The notes: generated from the letters alone by a model not told the origin. Numbered from the stretch's first letter, positions 1 to 7,514 are shown. The stretch is 37,695 nucleotides of DNA from an uncultured Verrucomicrobia subdivision 3 bacterium (GCA_903884535.1 CAISEZ010000093.1:1-37695), one strand, 5' to 3'. Program-made: numbers and translations.

Positions 1-506
1 ATTTTGCGGTTAAAACTTTCCCTCCAAAAATTCGCGTTAATTCGTGTAATTCGCGTCACACCCGGGTCTGAACCCCGTCCCGCTTCATGCGCTCGCCGGC
101 AGTCGGCGCGCTGGCACTTCGCTCCGGACACAGACAATGAGGGAAGCCCCATGGCATCAATTGCCTGACCTGCGTTGTTGAAACGTGTCGCAAGAAAGCG
201 TTGCTGAGCATCTTCGCCTAGAAGCGGATCACCTCGGAGCGAATCATGCACGGCAATGTGCATGACATCACCAGTGTCAAAACGGAGCCAGCAAACTGGG
301 CAGGATAAATCACCCTCACTATTTGGTGTTGCAATTGCAGAGTCGCGTTGCGGCTCGGCGGGCAGACTTGGAGGCGGAGCTACTGGCTCCGGGTGAGGAA
401 CTATAAATTCTACACTGCAATGCGGGCAATCAACCCGGCGCCCGGCGTCTTCCTCATCCGCCTTCAACTTCTGACCGCATGACGGGCAAAAAAGCCGAAA
501 TTCCAT
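1..506 (-). pseudogene. Zinc-ribbon protein related to double-GTPase conflict proteins, partial and probably broken
   Basis: A minus-strand reading frame starts at an ATG at 506-504 and stays open to the window edge (168 codons). The N-terminus has a CPSC...CPHC zinc ribbon (residues 7-30). After a proline-rich linker, a second block at about residues 68-115 (CPVC, then HDSLRGDPLLGEDAQ, then a TRFNNAGQAIDA stretch) resembles, from memory, the zinc-binding leader of DO-GTPase2-type TRAFAC GTPases found in bacterial conflict systems. The expected second ACPxCH knuckle is replaced by unrelated sequence, and the last codons (about 28-60) read through an intergenic-type repeat. I infer that the gene is truncated near 60-135 and that the GTPase domains are lost. 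Family assignment is moderate; the broken state would need sequence left of the window. Confidence 0.5.
28..58. repeat. Intergenic-type repeat (aattcgcgttaattcgtg family)
   Basis: The stretch aattcgcgttaattcgtg followed by taattcgcgtc is an internally repetitive, AT-rich pattern (attcgcgt / attcgtgt / attcgcgt). Similar short repeats commonly sit between genes in Verrucomicrobia. Here it lies inside the open frame of the preceding entry, which argues that the frame is no longer a real gene at that point. Confidence 0.4.
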
Positions 507-633
507 TTAGTAAAAATGCCCTACAGCTAAAGAAAATAAAGAAATTAATGGCACAATTCGGAAAGCGACCAACGAATAAACACTAGCTAAAACGCGAAAC
601 AACGAGGAATCATCGCCGCGTGTTTCGCTCAAT

Positions 634-966
634 TTGACGCTGCAATTTTATAAGTTCGTTCAACTGGTAATAAACGAAGACAAATTCACCCGTGACGCCC
701 AGGACTTCGCCGCCGGCAAACCCATTCAGTTGATTGACGGCCCGCAACTACTCGCCCTCGTGCAATCCGTCCAAAGTAATCCCACCTCCACCGCCGCGCC
801 GTCAGGCGCAGAGGATGCAGTCCCATCTTGCGCAAGTTGCGGCCAACCCATGGTTCTCCGCACGTCGAAGCGCGGGGCCAACGCCGGCAACCAGTTTTGG
901 GGCTGCTCCACATATCCCGCCTGTAAGGGCACCAGGAACGTAGCCAAGGTCGGAAACCTCACATAA
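634..966 (+). pseudogene. C-terminal remnant of a restriction endonuclease with a topoisomerase-type C4 zinc finger
   Basis: The first usable start is a TTG. From about residue 18 the protein reads FTRDAQDFAAGKPIQLIDG, the closing segment of an Mrr-like restriction endonuclease domain. A short linker follows, then a C4 zinc finger of the DNA topoisomerase I type (CASCGQPM...FWGCSTYPACKGT, residues 66-98). In complete members this zinc finger follows a whole nuclease fold, but here the N-terminal catalytic core is absent: the upstream codons show no family similarity and a TAA lies in frame near 577. I read it as a truncated remnant, possibly still translated as a small zinc-finger protein. 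Confidence 0.6.
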
Positions 967-972
967 TCGTTA

Positions 973-990
973 TGACCAGTCAGCTGGTCA
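973..990. terminator. Hairpin after the zinc-finger remnant
   Basis: TGACCAG (973-979) and CTGGTCA (984-990) form a perfect 7-bp stem with a 4-base loop, starting six bases after the stop at 964-966 and lying between convergent genes. There is no T-run after it on either strand, so a termination role is only a possibility. Confidence 0.3.
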
Positions 991-1045
991 AATTGATGAC
1001 CTAGCAAAGGCTATGAATGCCAGAATCCAATCGTATAGTTAGAAA

Positions 1046-1696
1046 TTACGTTTGCGGTTCATCCAGTCGTTGAAGCTTCGCGTCAAATTGACCAATAAGT
1101 TGGTTGTCAGGCAGGAACTTTTCAAATACTTGGGAACGTTCTTTTTTTAGCAGATCAATAAACAGATCTTTAACCTGATTCGATAGCTTCAAATCATTAA
1201 CCGTCCGTTCCAGTTCCTCAATCTTGCGCGCTCCATCAGTTTTCCAATTGTCGTGATTTGATGAATGTTTCACGTGTGTCACAGAACTTCCGAAACCTTC
1301 CGAATCAGTTGCTTCGCCGGATTTTTTTGACCGCTGGATTTCTTCCTGAATCACCGCCTCAACGCTCTGTGGCGTGATATAGTATTTCCGCTCATTGGGA
1401 TCAAAGTAACTGTCCAAACGTGCGATGCCCTGTCGATTAGCCTGACACCAGTTGATGATGCTTCGTTCCGTCCGCGCCACGCCCGCCGCTTCAAACATGC
1501 GCGCCGATTCCCGCACGGTCAACGTGTGGTTTTCATTCCGTTCGGCAGCCTGCGGAACCTTTCCGAATTCTACCGCATCATTCGGAACCGTGCGGAATTC
1601 TTCCGTAGCTGACTGAACTTCGGAAGGTGACTCAGATTTTTCCATTACCGAACCGGGCAATTGCAAAATGATTTTGGGTTCGTTTTGTTCTGACAA
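1046..1696 (-). CDS. HTH plus coiled-coil protein of a mobile element, function unknown
   Basis: The 216-residue protein has a disordered, acidic N-terminus, a MerR-like winged-helix region at about residues 58-118 (TVRESARMFEAAGVARTERS, then NWCQ and a YYITPQSV wing), and a charged helix likely to form a coiled coil at about 157-190. I do not recognise a named family. HTH/coiled-coil proteins of this build occur next to plasmid replication and mobilisation genes, which fits the relaxase and RuvC-like neighbours. The start used is a TTG at 1696 that directly follows the TAG of the upstream gene (1697-1699), suggesting coupling; an ATG at codon 18 is an alternative. The 5' part of the gene is dense in TTCCGAA heptamers (see the repeat entry), which could be its own binding sites. 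Confidence 0.65.
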   Translation of the reverse strand: MSEQNEPKIILQLPGSVMEKSESPSEVQSATEEFRTVPNDAVEFGKVPQAAERNENHTLTVRESARMFEAAGVARTERSIINWCQANRQGIARLDSYFDPNERKYYITPQSVEAVIQEEIQRSKKSGEATDSEGFGSSVTHVKHSSNHDNWKTDGARKIEELERTVNDLKLSNQVKDLFIDLLKKERSQVFEKFLPDNQLIGQFDAKLQRLDEPQT

Positions 1697-2128
1697 CTAT
1701 TTGCGCTGCGGCCAAAAGGCCACCGCCAAGCCCACGGCATCAAAAATGTCCATGCGCGGATCTTCGCTCATCCATGCGCGGCGTTTCGGGGGCAACCGCG
1801 TTCCCAGTTCCGTCGGGAACTTTCCCGCCAGCATTTGCGCCATGGCAAACTTGGTTCCCTTGGGGTCGCCCAGCAATTGGCTTCGCACCTGCGTGGATGA
1901 AATCAGACGCACCCTCACCTGTTTCTTGCCTGCCCATGCCACGATTTTCCGGTGCAAGGTTTTGATGCGGGCCGCCCGGCGCGTATCGCCCGCCGTCACG
2001 TTGGGCAGCACCAAAACATCCGGCTGATAAAATTGGAGAAACCGGTTTACCCAGACCAGGGCGCCCACGTTTTTATCGTGCAGGATTGCCTTATTGCCGC
2101 AGGCCACGAGTTTGTCCGAACCCTCCAT
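1697..2128 (-). CDS. RuvC-like (RNase H fold) nuclease, probably 5'-truncated
   Basis: The 143-residue protein contains a PDVLVLPNV strand, a basic helix (RRAARIKTLHRKI), an SSTQVR segment and a C-terminal MDIFDAVGLAVAF helix, the layout of RuvC-type Holliday-junction nucleases in which the last Asp completes the acidic site. The first strand with the usual DPG motif is missing. The frame upstream of the ATG continues back with codons for TAYAV that look like the end of that strand, but no start codon precedes them before a TGA. The ATG at 2128-2126 overlaps the ATG of the divergent DUF6166 gene. It is followed without a gap by the HTH gene. Nuclease class is likely; activity is doubtful if the N-terminus is truly lost. 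Confidence 0.55.
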   Translation of the reverse strand: MEGSDKLVACGNKAILHDKNVGALVWVNRFLQFYQPDVLVLPNVTAGDTRRAARIKTLHRKIVAWAGKKQVRVRLISSTQVRSQLLGDPKGTKFAMAQMLAGKFPTELGTRLPPKRRAWMSEDPRMDIFDAVGLAVAFWPQRK

Positions 2129-2444
2129 GACAGCGTACGCCGTTGGCGTTACCGTGGACGGCCGCCGTTTGAATCCCCGTTTCGATCTGTGGAATCACAG
2201 CCCGACGGGATTTGAATGGGGTTATGGCGGCAGCGGCCCAGCGCAATTGGCGCTGGCCATTCTCGCCGACCATTGCCAAGACGACGAACAGGCGTTGAAC
2301 TTTTACCAACGCTTCAAATGGGCGGTGATTGCCGAACTTTCACACCGTTCCTGGACACTGACTACCGAAGGCATTGACCGCATGTTGGATTCCCTACGGG
2401 ATTGCAACAGGGCTTGGACGGTTTGCGTCCGTGCTAAAACTTGA
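2127..2444 (+). CDS. DUF6166 family protein
   Basis: A 105-residue protein from the ATG at 2127. The core NHSPTGFEWGYGGSGPAQLA (residues 23-42) followed by LAILADH and FYQRFKWAVIAEL matches DUF6166 as I remember it, a small family of unknown function found on plasmids, phages and conjugative elements. The N-terminal seven residues are shorter than usual, and the start codon overlaps that of the divergent RuvC-like gene. The last 25 or so residues lie over the antisense end of the relaxase remnant, so the natural C-terminus may be altered. No function can be given. Confidence 0.65.
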   Translation: MTAYAVGVTVDGRRLNPRFDLWNHSPTGFEWGYGGSGPAQLALAILADHCQDDEQALNFYQRFKWAVIAELSHRSWTLTTEGIDRMLDSLRDCNRAWTVCVRAKT

Positions 2445-3406
2445 CCGGCGCGGGACGCGCCGCCGTCCTTCTGCAAAACCTCGACGGCTTTCGTCGTCGG
2501 GGCGAAAACCAAGACCTCATCCTTGCTGCCCTCGATGATGCTGGAAAGCACGGTGGTTTTGCCCACGCCCGCCGCCCCGCGCAAAACCACGACTTGGTCA
2601 CGGCAGCTTAACACATTCGCCCCGGCTTGCGCCTGCTCTGGGGACAGCCGGTCATTTTTGACTGGCACGCCCAACGCCGGAAACTTGCCGCGAGTGGACG
2701 TGACAAACTCCACCACGTCCATTTCCCGCTGCAAACTCGCCGCCGTCGTTACCTTGCCGCCGGCCTTCAATAACCCGGCGTCGTTTTTCAATTCTGACTT
2801 GAGCGTGGCCACGTCCAGCCGCCCGTAGCCGAACCGCAACGCCGAGGCGAGCAAGTCATGTTCAGCAACGACCGTCCGGCGTTCAAAGCAATGCTCCGCC
2901 GCCAGTGAAAGAACTCGTTTCGGCGGCTCCATTTGCACCGCCTTACCGCCTACGGCGGCAGCCCGGACTTTGCCCAATTCAGCCAGTTCAGCCGACGACA
3001 GCCGCCCGCGTTGCCGCGCCCGGACTTCCGCCGTGCTAACGGTATCTAACTTGGTTTTGCGCGACTCACGGACGACCACCGCTCGCTCGTCATTCGTCAG
3101 CTTCCGCCCCAGCTTCTTTTCTTCCTCCGCCACCTTCTCATCCCGCTGCGCCGCCCGCTGCGAATACCGCTCCAAAAGTTCATCCGTCACGCCCTTGATT
3201 TCCCAGCCGTGGTTCTCCGCTGCGCTGCGCCCTTCATCGCCGCATCCGTCGCGGCAGGGTGTGAATGCCGCTTTGCGGCAAGTTGATGTTGAAACGTGCC
3301 GGTCATGCTTCATGCGTTCGCAATGAATCCCGCCCGTCCCGCCCGCCGTTGGCGGAAAATGTTTTGACGGCACGAGTGGGCGCGCGGCTTCGCCCGCCCA
3401 AGTCAC
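2303..3406 (-). pseudogene. MobF-type relaxase/helicase remnant (TrwC/TraI middle part)
   Basis: About residues 66-335 of this frame are conserved. First comes the region after the relaxase domain (EIKGVTDELLERYSQRA, then a KLTNDERAVVVRESRKTK helix). The first helicase motif follows, with a Walker A GAAGVGKTT at 277-285 and a FAPTTKAVEVL strand. Complete MobF relaxases run to around 900 residues or more, with an N-terminal tyrosine nuclease and a complete RecD-like helicase. Here the nuclease and all later helicase motifs are absent. The first 60 or so residues and the last 30 are unlike the family, and the latter are simply antisense to DUF6166. It is a fragment left from a conjugative or mobilisable element. 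Confidence 0.7.
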
Positions 3407-4038
3407 CGCAATAGGGCGCGATGCTTCGCATATCGCCCCGGACGCCGCATTAGGCCGCGAGGTTTCACCCGGCCAACACCAGAATTAACCGTGAGCACGG
3501 ACATTTTCCGACCGCTCCACTTCGTTCCGACGGATCGAAAACTGCCCGTCCTCACTGGCAAAAAAAAGTTGGCCGGAGACTGCGGCAAGTTGCCACTACC
3601 GGGAAAAATGCGGGGCGTCCCGTCCGTGCCAATTTTCCGCAGACTCCGGGCAGGATAAAGACCACGACCCTGCCGGGGGCAGAATTTTTGGGCGATTTTC
3701 TTCGCCGTTTTTACGCCCGCCATCACCCCACCGTTGCTGCTCGCCCGTCCGACACCGAGCCGAGCTTGGGAGCGAGATCAAAACCCGCGCCAGCGTCTCC
3801 CTCTTTCCCCTTCCGCCGCTGTCACGGGTTTTGCGTTCGCTGATTTGTTTAATGCGCTTTCGCGCGCGGCTCGCTGTCTCCCGCAGCCGCGAAGCGAGCA
3901 GCAACGGCAGGGTGACGGTCAGCGGTTTTTTAAAAAAGCTATGAAATCACCAATGTTTATGCGGGAAGCGACAGCACCGGCGAGTGTCCGGCCTTCGTCG
4001 GTTTTTCAAATGGGAAACTTTTTTGGGAAAGGAATTTT
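3407..4038. other. Gene-free stretch, possibly decayed coding DNA
   Basis: No frame on either strand has recognisable protein similarity; the frames of about 100 codons here are arginine/serine/proline-rich, typical of GC-rich non-coding sequence. The segment contains a 12-bp T6A6 palindrome at 3926-3937 about 100 bp before the downstream gene, which could sit in its promoter region. I see no RNA gene, array or insertion sequence. Confidence 0.4.
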
Positions 4039-4320
4039 GTGATTTTTCTCGAACAGCAGAAATTTCTTTTGGGGCAAATCGTGATTACTCCCGCCGCGTT
4101 GCAGGTGCTTTCCGTCGAGGACATTTGCCGCGCGATTGACCGTCATGTGTGCGGCGATTTTGGGCTGGTCAGTGACGCCGACCGCGCCGAGAACGAATTC
4201 GCATTGCAGCACGGCTTGCGCGTGATGTCCGTTTTTGCATCGAAGGGTGGAGTTCGATTTTGGGTGGTGACCGAAACCGACCGCCTCGTGACGACGCTGC
4301 TTTTGCCCGGTGACTATTGA
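4039..4320 (+). CDS. Small conserved plasmid-type protein, function unknown
   Basis: A 93-residue protein from a GTG start with a good Shine-Dalgarno (AAAGGA at 4028-4033, five bases before the start). The layout of an N-terminal ITPAALQVL, a central HVCGDFGLVSDADRAENEFAL and a C-terminal WVVTETDRLVTTLLLP matches a widespread family of about 90 residues on plasmids and integrated elements. Database names such as 'type I restriction endonuclease subunit M' for that family are probably carry-over errors. The stop TGA shares its last base with the ATG of the Y-family polymerase gene, so the two are translationally coupled. A shared job in DNA repair or mutagenesis is inference only. Confidence 0.65.
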   Translation: MIFLEQQKFLLGQIVITPAALQVLSVEDICRAIDRHVCGDFGLVSDADRAENEFALQHGLRVMSVFASKGGVRFWVVTETDRLVTTLLLPGDY

Positions 4321-5372
4321 TGAAAACGCCGCGCATTCTCCATGTGGACGGGGACAACTACTTTGTGACGTGCGAAGAAATTCTGTCGCCAACATTGCGC
4401 GGTCGCGCGGTGGTTGTCGCCGGTGGCCGCAGGCAGGACGGAATCGTCCTGTCGGCGAGCCGTCGCGCGAAGGCGTTTGGCGTGAAGTCGGGCATGGCCT
4501 GTTTCCGAGCGCGCCAGTTGTGCGCGGAGTTGGTCGTTTGTCCGGCGCGGCCAGAGGTTTACCGGCAAATTTCGGCGCGGATGTTCGCGGTGCTGAATCG
4601 TTTTTCGCCGCTGGTCGTGCCGGTTTCCATTGATGAAGGTTTTTTGGATTTGTCCGCCGAGGCTGACGGCGCGGCGCGCTGGCACGAGTTGAGCGCGGCA
4701 GTTTCGCGCGAAGTTGGCTTGGCGCTGTCGGGCGGGCTGGCAAATTCGCGCTGGGCATCGAAGTTGGCGACGGACGCCGGGAAACCCGGCTTCCTGGAAA
4801 TTGCCGCCGGGAGGGAAAAAGAATTTTTGTCGCCGCGTGATCTCCGCGAGTTGAGCGGAATCGGCGAACATCGCGCGGACGCATTGGCGGCGTTGGGCGC
4901 GCGGAAGTTCTCGGACGTGGCCGCGCTGCCCTCGATGCTGCTCCGCCAGAGGTTCGGAATCTGGGGGCAAAAACTTTGGCTGTTTGCAAATGGCGAATGG
5001 CCGGAAGAACTTTTGGCCGAGGTGCGTCCGCGCACGATGATTTCGCGGCAGAAAACTTTTTCGTTCGATGTTCGGGATTATTGCCGCGTGTTGCAGTTCG
5101 GCACGGTCGAGCTGAAAAAACTTTTGGCGCAGTTGCGGCGCGAGCAGCTTGCGCCGCGCGAGTTGGGCGTGACGGTGCGGTTTGCCGATTTCAGCGAGGC
5201 CAGCGCCAAGCATCGCTTTCGCGTCGCACAGGAGCGCGACGAAATCATTTGCGCGATGTTCGCCGCGAAATTTCGCGAGTGCGTGAGCGGCCAGACAAAA
5301 TCGGTGCGCCAGCTCCGCGTCGCGCTTTGGAATTTATCGCCGCAACCGGCGCAGCGTTTGCTTTTTCCGTGA
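4320..5372 (+). CDS. Y-family DNA polymerase (DinB/UmuC-like)
   Basis: A 350-residue translesion polymerase. The palm motifs are intact: the first metal-binding Asp at D10 (LHVDGDNYF) and the SIDEGFLDL motif with D105 and E106. A fingers region (RRAKAFGVKSGM) and a helix-hairpin-helix thumb segment (LRELSGIGEHRADALAALG) are followed by a little-finger domain ending QRLLFP. Length is typical of Pol IV-like enzymes. The ATG at 4320 is preferred over the in-frame TTG at 4317 because it gives the standard TGATG coupling with the preceding small gene. The C-terminal 43 codons overlap the end of the convergent recombinase gene. Whether it is closer to DinB, UmuC or ImuB cannot be settled by eye. 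Confidence 0.85.
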   Translation: MKTPRILHVDGDNYFVTCEEILSPTLRGRAVVVAGGRRQDGIVLSASRRAKAFGVKSGMACFRARQLCAELVVCPARPEVYRQISARMFAVLNRFSPLVVPVSIDEGFLDLSAEADGAARWHELSAAVSREVGLALSGGLANSRWASKLATDAGKPGFLEIAAGREKEFLSPRDLRELSGIGEHRADALAALGARKFSDVAALPSMLLRQRFGIWGQKLWLFANGEWPEELLAEVRPRTMISRQKTFSFDVRDYCRVLQFGTVELKKLLAQLRREQLAPRELGVTVRFADFSEASAKHRFRVAQERDEIICAMFAAKFRECVSGQTKSVRQLRVALWNLSPQPAQRLLFP

Positions 5373-7275
5373 GGCTTGCGGCGCGTTTCGCCTTTTTTAT
5401 TAACTCCGCCGTTATGATTTTGGGCGCGCGAATTTTTTGCTTCTTCTCCCATGCCGCCACGGAGTCAGCCAGTTTTGCTTGCTCGGATTTTTCGTATTCG
5501 TCCCGCTTGACGGGATTGCTGCGGATGTATTTGTTTGCCGCCATGTCTCCGATCTTCATGCCGCCCATTTCGTCCCGCGTGATTTCCAGTCGGTGCAGTT
5601 GTGGCAACTTTGCTCCGTCAAACCGGACGCCGTAAATTTCCCGCTCGCTCAATTCGATTATCCAGCGTTCAGATTCGTTTTGGAATTGCACCCGCAAACA
5701 CCTTGCCCCATTCAACTTTTGGCTTTCTACGGTTTTATTTTCCAGGGTTGACGCAAACCGCTCCGGCAACCGGCGGAACAGTTCAACTCTTTTGATTTGT
5801 CCGCGCATGATTTCCCGCAGTCGTTTCCGACTGTCATTGTTCGTGCGGTTTTGGGCAAGTTCCTTGATTTGTGCCGCCACTTGGTTCGGGCTGAAATCAC
5901 TTTTCGCCAGTAGTTGCTGATTCAACAGTTTTGCGTCAGATTGAATCGCATTTCGGCGCGCGGTCAAATCTGCAATTTCTTTCGCCAGTTCATCAATGTT
6001 GCCGGTGGTCTTGGCAATTTCAATCAGCCGGCGCACCTGCTTTCCACATTCCGCCGTCATCGCTTCCTTGCTTTCCATTTCGGTTTTCAAAGCCACAATT
6101 TCGGCGTTCCGCTTGGCCGTGAGCGAAGACCAGTCCAAATCTGCGAGATAATTCAGCAGCAGGTTTTCCAGATGCCAGTAACGCCACGAAAAAACGGGCG
6201 CGTCGGGATAGACGCGTTTATGGTCGGAAACGACGTAAGCCCATTCTCCCATTCGTTCGATGCTGCCATGATCGCGGAACCACATACTGAACCGTGGATT
6301 TTCGCCATCAAAGAGCAGAGATTGGAACAAGTTCAAGGCGACATCACGGCGCGGCCCTTTGGGGGCGGTGCAACGGTGTTGAACTCGCAAATATGTGGCT
6401 TCATCTATGACGCTCGGATAGAAGTTCTTGATTGATTCGCCATTCGCTTTTCGCGCCGCGCCGCGCTTCGTGTGCGGGATAAATTCGCCGAGAACCGTTC
6501 GGCTCATCAGCATTTTTTGAAAATACGAATAGTGCCAAGCTTCTGCCTTGTTTTTTCGCGCACCCCACACCGGCACCTTGTCCCGATGCCGGTTGAGAAG
6601 TTTGGCGATGCTACCGCGCCCCCAGCCGCGCAGGGTGAGCCAGAAAACAAGTTTTACGATTTTAACCCGTTCGGGGATGACTTCATATTTTGTGCGGTCT
6701 GCCGACAACTGCATCCACCCAGGGCATATCTCCGTCATGGGTTTTAGCGCTTCGCGCGCTAGTTTCTGCTTTTGTGTCCACGCATCGCCCACGCGCCCAG
6801 CTAGATCGGAACTGTATTTGTGAGCCGACCAGAGCGCGCCAAGCGAAATGAAAAGCTGTCCCATGTTCTGATTAATTGTGTCTTTGGAATACCGCTGCCG
6901 ATCCACAAGCGTAACAACGTCTATGCCATTTTTCAGCAGACTGGTGAACATATTGAACGCGGTAAGCACGTCCTCGCGACTGAGCCGATCAAACGCCTCG
7001 ACAATCAAAGTGCTGCCGCGTGGCACGCGTTTTTCTTCTACTAGCTGCAAGAACTTTCCCAGCGCCCCCTCTGTCCGATGCTTGCCACGAAATCCCGATT
7101 TGCCCTCATCGTAAAACTGGCGCGACTTTTCGAGGACGAGGGAATTTTCTTTGCAATATTTTTCACAGGCTTCCCACTGACGCCGCCGGGAGTCACCCTT
7201 TTTTTGCTCTGGCGAACTGAATCTGATGTATGAGTAAGCCAACCCGCAAGGCTGTGTTATTTCTTTATCTTTCAT
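5245..7275 (-). CDS. Large serine recombinase (integrase of the element)
   Basis: A 676-residue site-specific recombinase. The resolvase-type catalytic domain (about residues 12-165) has the nucleophile S20 in YIRFSSPEQ, a DEGKSG stretch and an EAFDRLSR motif. It is followed by the 'Recombinase' DNA-binding domain (about 190-300) and a long charged coiled-coil region (about 395-500). The zinc ribbon usual after the recombinase domain has no cysteine pairs here. The C-terminal 40 or so residues are basic and low in complexity and lie antisense over the polymerase gene, so they may be read-through of an older, shorter end. An 18-bp palindrome abuts the start codon. It lies at the boundary with truncated comM, which marks it as the likely integration enzyme. 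Confidence 0.9.
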   Translation of the reverse strand: MKDKEITQPCGLAYSYIRFSSPEQKKGDSRRRQWEACEKYCKENSLVLEKSRQFYDEGKSGFRGKHRTEGALGKFLQLVEEKRVPRGSTLIVEAFDRLSREDVLTAFNMFTSLLKNGIDVVTLVDRQRYSKDTINQNMGQLFISLGALWSAHKYSSDLAGRVGDAWTQKQKLAREALKPMTEICPGWMQLSADRTKYEVIPERVKIVKLVFWLTLRGWGRGSIAKLLNRHRDKVPVWGARKNKAEAWHYSYFQKMLMSRTVLGEFIPHTKRGAARKANGESIKNFYPSVIDEATYLRVQHRCTAPKGPRRDVALNLFQSLLFDGENPRFSMWFRDHGSIERMGEWAYVVSDHKRVYPDAPVFSWRYWHLENLLLNYLADLDWSSLTAKRNAEIVALKTEMESKEAMTAECGKQVRRLIEIAKTTGNIDELAKEIADLTARRNAIQSDAKLLNQQLLAKSDFSPNQVAAQIKELAQNRTNNDSRKRLREIMRGQIKRVELFRRLPERFASTLENKTVESQKLNGARCLRVQFQNESERWIIELSEREIYGVRFDGAKLPQLHRLEITRDEMGGMKIGDMAANKYIRSNPVKRDEYEKSEQAKLADSVAAWEKKQKIRAPKIITAELIKKAKRAASLTEKANAAPVAAINSKARRGAGAPILSGRSRTREISRRTSRK

Positions 7276-7414
7276 GCCGTAAGCTTACGGCAAAACTACG
7301 GAGAATACAAGATAACATCGCGATGAAGGTGTCGCCGAAGCCGCAGTTGACCTCGACCTCGACCAGATAGGCGTCAATGCCATTGACCGCCGCTGAAAAA
7401 ACCCGCGAGAGCAT
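7265..7414 (-). pseudogene. comM: comM/yifB 5' fragment, interrupted by the mobile element
   Basis: From the ATG at 7414 the first 33 residues are MLSRVFSAAVNGIDA, then a YLVEVEVNCG strand and a GDTFIA segment. This is the characteristic start of the Mg-chelatase-like AAA ATPase YifB/ComM, a helicase that helps integrate incoming DNA in natural transformation. Similarity ends at about 7,318-7,330; the rest of the frame is unrelated sequence up to the stop at 7265. A full protein has around 500 residues, so more than 90 percent is missing here and should lie beyond the other end of the element. Cross-over therefore probably falls in or next to the GACACC-TTCATCGCGATG codons. Confidence 0.8.
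7275..7292. promoter_or_regulatory. Perfect 18-bp palindrome at the recombinase start codon
   Basis: TGCCGTAAGCTTACGGCA is a perfect 18-bp inverted repeat whose left base is also the first base of the recombinase ATG (7275-7273, minus strand). There is no Shine-Dalgarno between palindrome and start. It could be an operator that represses the integrase, a hairpin hiding the start, or part of the recombination site, since serine integrases often have their att site next to the gene. Which of these applies is not visible from sequence. Confidence 0.45.
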
Positions 7415-7514
7415 GAACCGATACTTCCCGACCCGGCCCGCCGACGCAACCAGATTTTTAGGCGGTTCGCGTCTCGAAAAAATTTGATTGCATGTCGGCG
7501 TGAGTTTTGCGCCC

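Larger units (their letters stand above)
557..1625. repeat. Cluster of TTCCGAA / TTCGGAA heptamers
   Basis: Six copies of TTCCGAA or its complement occur at 557-563, 1288-1294, 1298-1304, 1561-1567, 1581-1587 and 1619-1625. Two of them are exactly 10 bp apart (one helical turn). Between 1553 and 1625 there are further CGGAA/TTCCG half-sites. Roughly 0.1 copies would be expected by chance in 1.1 kb. The right-hand group lies within the disordered N-terminal codons of the HTH gene, where the protein shows a short internal echo (EFRTVP / EFGKVP). The cluster could be operator sites or degenerate iterons; the role is inference. Confidence 0.45.

Noticed and set aside
3403..4042. Three frames of about 105 codons in the gene-free stretch
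   Set aside because: Overlapping on both strands, low complexity, and no ribosome site or similarity; treated as non-coding.
4006..5213. Long minus-strand frames opposite the Y-family polymerase
   Set aside because: They are Arg/Pro/Ser-rich shadows without motifs, whereas the polymerase frame has its full set of catalytic residues.
7276..7514. Molybdenum-cofactor riboswitch upstream of moaA
   Set aside because: The short leader is mostly comM remnant sequence and I see no matching multi-stem layout.
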